Shown piece by piece: positions 61,060 to 64,000 of a stretch of DNA of 64,000 nt. This DNA comes from Saururus chinensis (Eukaryota; Streptophyta; Magnoliopsida; Piperales; Saururaceae). The position numbers were made by a program, and so were the translations under genes. The stretch lies in NCBI GenBank assembly GCA_035235625.1, contig CP141142.1, positions 32,994,995 through 33,058,994 on the forward strand, read 5' to 3'. The notes beneath the pieces were generated by a model, which saw nothing but the letters and a program-made list of their open reading frames with translations, ran no database searches and was not told the DNA's origin. Every line of letters starts with the position of its first letter. The first letter of the stretch is position 1.

Positions 61060-63355
61060 ATTATTGGCTGGGACCTCGCCATACACACCGTGAAAACCGA
61101 GTTTTCGTGTTCCAGGGTGTGGATTCGAATTAGAGCTCAAAGCAGAATGGATTAACAATGGATAATAATTTGCCTAATTAGTCATTACAGAGGTTACTTT
61201 TTTTCTTTCAGTAACTTCTACATAAGTCTGATTTCTATATTGGATTACTAATTGTTACTTTTTACCATCCCCCTTAGCCTCCACGTTAATGTGATTTTAT
61301 ACATTTTTTAATTTAAAGGCACGGTGAAGCTCACTTGTAGCAATCACAATGTGTCCCCACTCCCAATGTGCCTTTTCTAACAACTATAGATCGGCGGCGA
61401 CAGAATGTGCACCTTCACTCACTCTAGCTTGCTTTATACTAATATTTTTGTAAAAAATGGCATAATACTAATGATTTCTCATAATTCCATACGAAGAATA
61501 TTTTTGGCTCCTTGTTAACAATGAACTTAGCGTAAGTTATTTATAGGAGCCCTTCATCTATGAAATTGACAACATACACTTTAGCTATTGACATTAACAT
61601 GCACTAGTATGTGTGTTGTCAACCTTAGATATCAAGGGCTCCTATGCATGTGTGGCTCACACTAACCTAACATTCTTCGTAACTAGTCCGTATATTTCGG
61701 ATCATCATTTAATTGATGAAATGATATGGTGATTATCATATTTAATAAGTGCTTATGATATTTAAGTTTAATTTTGTGTTCGATTTTGGTTTATTTTGTA
61801 TTATGCAGTTAAATTTAGGTTTTTCTATATTCACTTTTGCTACATGTATGTTTAAGGTTGGTATCAGGGTGATAAAGTATCACATTTGGTTATTTACTTA
61901 GTTTTTGTTATTTTTGTTTAAGTTTGGCTATTTGGTATTTTGCTTATTTGCCTTTTGGTATTTTGGTATTTTTTTACTTTGCACTTTTATTCTACACTTC
62001 TCCCTATATCACTGAAAATCTTCACCAGAGTCCCGCCTTGTCCATTTGGAAATGGATGTACAACAAAACTTTCGGACAATAGCAACACTTCTAAACCAGA
62101 AAAAAGATATATGGGATTTCAAACCAGAGTTCAGTTTTATAGATATGCAATCACAAGTTTTGAGAGGGATATGTCATATCAAGTGATTCAAGCTTGCAGG
62201 GTGTTGCTAAACAGGTGGGTGTTTTTCTAATCAAAGTGCGGTGGCAGCGAGGACGAAACTGGCTGTGGAACTTCATTAGACTGGGCTGAAATGTTTCCAG
62301 TAGTGGCACGCGAGGGCTGAAATGTTTCTAACACTGGACTTACTATCTTGGCAAGCTAGGGGTAGACAAGGTCACTTTCTTACATGAGCTGCCAGCCTCA
62401 CATGTGTGCAGGTCTACTTTGGGAATTACAGCAGGTTTACACACATATTTGGTATTCCTTGGAACTTCAAGTCTATTTTGGTAAAATTTTCTCTCATCAA
62501 TTACATCAACAGTTCTGTTTAGTAAGTTCCATATTGAGAATTGATGGCATGGTTCAAAATATCAAACATAGCCTACAATCTTTCCAATTTGTTGTGATTA
62601 GCCATGTCTACCGGGAAGCATTTGATGTTGTTGTACTCCTGCAAATTCCACTTTAGTGTTTAGAGGAACCTTCTTGCTGATGGGTGGAGTGACCCCCACT
62701 GTCCTCTGTCCCAACCTCTTTGCTAACTTCGTTTTGGGGGGCGGGGGGGTCGCACTCAAAGAGTGACACCCCATGTTTTTTTAAAAAGAAAATTCACTCT
62801 TTTTATATTAAAAAAATTATTTTATTTATGTGTCGGTGACCATTAACACATCGATGAAGCTACACATGGAAATGTAAATTCACTGTCGGTAAGCATTGAT
62901 GTGTCGACCAATTGTCAATGATAATTGCATGCATGCAGTTCCTAGAATGCGAAATGGTTGAGAAGTTTTGGACTTTGGGAATAATATTTAAAGGAGTAGA
63001 AATTGACCGAGTAGAAAAAAAGAGTCCACAGAGAGGCCAATCGCCCATGGGAGAACATTCAGAGGCCATGTGGGAAGAATGTGCACCAGTGAGAGAAGGA
63101 TTTTGCTTCGAGGTTAGATTGCTATTTAAATTTGAAATCTTAAATGAAATGTTGTTTATGGATTTTTTCAAGTTCTTCATAATCATGAACTTGTATTTTG
63201 GTTGTAATTATTAAAATTCTAATGATTGACATAGTTTTCACGGTCACTTGGGATTTTATTATTTTTAGTTAGAATTTTGGGTCCAAGTGTCTTAATTCTT
63301 CATTATGGAACGATATCTACTAAATTTTCATGACTATTATATTAGTTTAGAAAAT
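61060..63355. other. Intergenic, nothing recognised
   Basis: AT-rich sequence with scattered short open frames (61940-62230, 62384-62656, 62912-63214) that carry no recognisable domain. A G-rich run (62730-62750) is followed by the small inverted motif CACTCAAAGAGTG. Confidence 0.45.
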
Positions 63356-63515
63356 GATATTCCCACTCTACTTTTTCTACACCAAAGCCATACTAGAGCC
63401 TTTGACTGGACTGATAAAAGTAGATTCTCTTATTGTTAGGTGAGACTCACCTTTCTCTCCTCAATCAAAGGCTATAGTAGGATTTTGGTGTAGAGGAAGT
63501 GGAGTATGAATATTA
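63356..63515. mobile_element. Small foldback MITE
   Basis: 160 bp with inverted arms: ATATTCCCACTCTACTTTTT and CTACACCAAAGCC on the left, TTGGTGTAGAGGAAGTGGAG and GTATGAATATTA on the right. The unpaired middle (about 63415-63465) has TAAAAGTAGATTCTC. No coding capacity. Confidence 0.75.
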
Positions 63516-63689
63516 GCTTTCTATATGTTTTACACTGCATGTATGACTAAATCCAATGTGCCTTTTATTATGTTTTTTTATTAGCGAGTGGCTTTTGAGT
63601 CCTTTGACCTTATTAGAAAGGGCAAGGGAATCACCATCTAAGAATATTGTACTTTATAGCCAATTCCCTTGGGTACGAACATAATTTGC

Positions 63690-63955
63690 ACTGAATAAGT
63701 CAAAGTATACTTGTTAACCAAGTTTCCCAAAAGCTGGAGTTGTAAAGAAACGATTATCATAATATATAGCTCAACTCCACTCCCCTAGCACATGAAACAC
63801 CCACCAAAGCTTAGTATGTGGACATAATAAGAAATAAGAGGAGAATAAACTACGATTTTGGAAAATGTGCCCCAAAACATAAATAGGAGAAAATTTTCTC
63901 CCTATGGGATTTGAACCCAAGTCCTTTGCTCTAATATCATGTTAAATAACCAAGT
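63690..63955 (-). mobile_element. Possible tRNA-derived SINE-like repeat
   Basis: On the minus strand TTAACATGATATTAGAGC (A-box-like) is followed 12-15 bp later by GGGTTCAAATCCC (B-box). This spacing is shorter than in a tRNA but common in plant repeats. Flanks include a diverged direct repeat (AACCAAGTTTCCCAAAAGCT at 63717 and AACCAAGTTTTCCAAAAGCT at 63947). Full length and tail are not defined. Confidence 0.4.
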
Positions 63956-64000
63956 TTTCCAAAAGCTCAAACTGTTAGTAAATGGTCATTATAGTATTTA

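Noticed and set aside
63888..63945. tRNA gene suggested by a B-box-like GGTTCAAATCC
   Set aside because: The distance to the A-box-like motif is too short and no cloverleaf can be drawn; a SINE-like repeat fits better.

Overview
This window is plant nuclear DNA, most likely from a flowering plant. It is AT-rich and dominated by plant transposable elements: long-LTR Ty3/gypsy elements, CACTA, Mutator-like, hAT-like and small foldback elements. The only recognisable host genes belong to the plant wound-induced/DUF3774 (WIP) small-protein family. The species cannot be told from the sequence. No prokaryotic, organellar, rRNA, tRNA or CRISPR features were found. All family assignments come from motifs read by eye, with no database search.

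Host genes. Six WIP-family genes lie in the same (minus) orientation. Three are intact: 6165-6434, 41212-41481 and 60381-60644. Three are broken: 8632-8895 has a stop at codon 30, while 18230-18493 and 45059-45322 share a stop at codon 71. A seventh unit keeps only its promoter side (about 4003-4270). Their flanks are alignable, so the locus is an old tandem array. A two-gene block occurs twice (about 4003-10169 and 39222-46660), and a one-gene partial copy lies at 17323-18936 and continues at 30693-31545.

Insertions have blown the array apart. From left to right: a CACTA end (1-1747); a Ty3/gypsy gag-protease remnant (about 2661-4002); block I; a gypsy pol fragment (10170-15390) split by a 3.5-kb solo LTR (10926-14401); a CACTA element (15391 to about 17322); the third WIP unit; an 11.76-kb Mutator-like element (18937-30692) with a 9-bp target duplication, carrying decayed ULP-like protease and MURA transposase genes; the rest of the third unit; and a minus-strand gypsy element (about 31546-36110) with a 3.1-kb 5' LTR (36111-39221). 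Block II follows, then a hAT-like element (48313-49726), two solo LTRs (49890-51626 and 51879-55507), MITEs, and the sixth WIP gene with its own conserved promoter.

How it fits together. The intact WIP genes each keep a TATA box about 90-120 bp before the ATG. The transposable-element genes are all broken by stops, frameshifts or lost catalytic residues. The main story is a tandem stress-response gene family evolving by block duplication, shared nonsense mutation and nested transposon insertion. The paralogous flanks allow empty insertion sites to be read directly for several of the elements.
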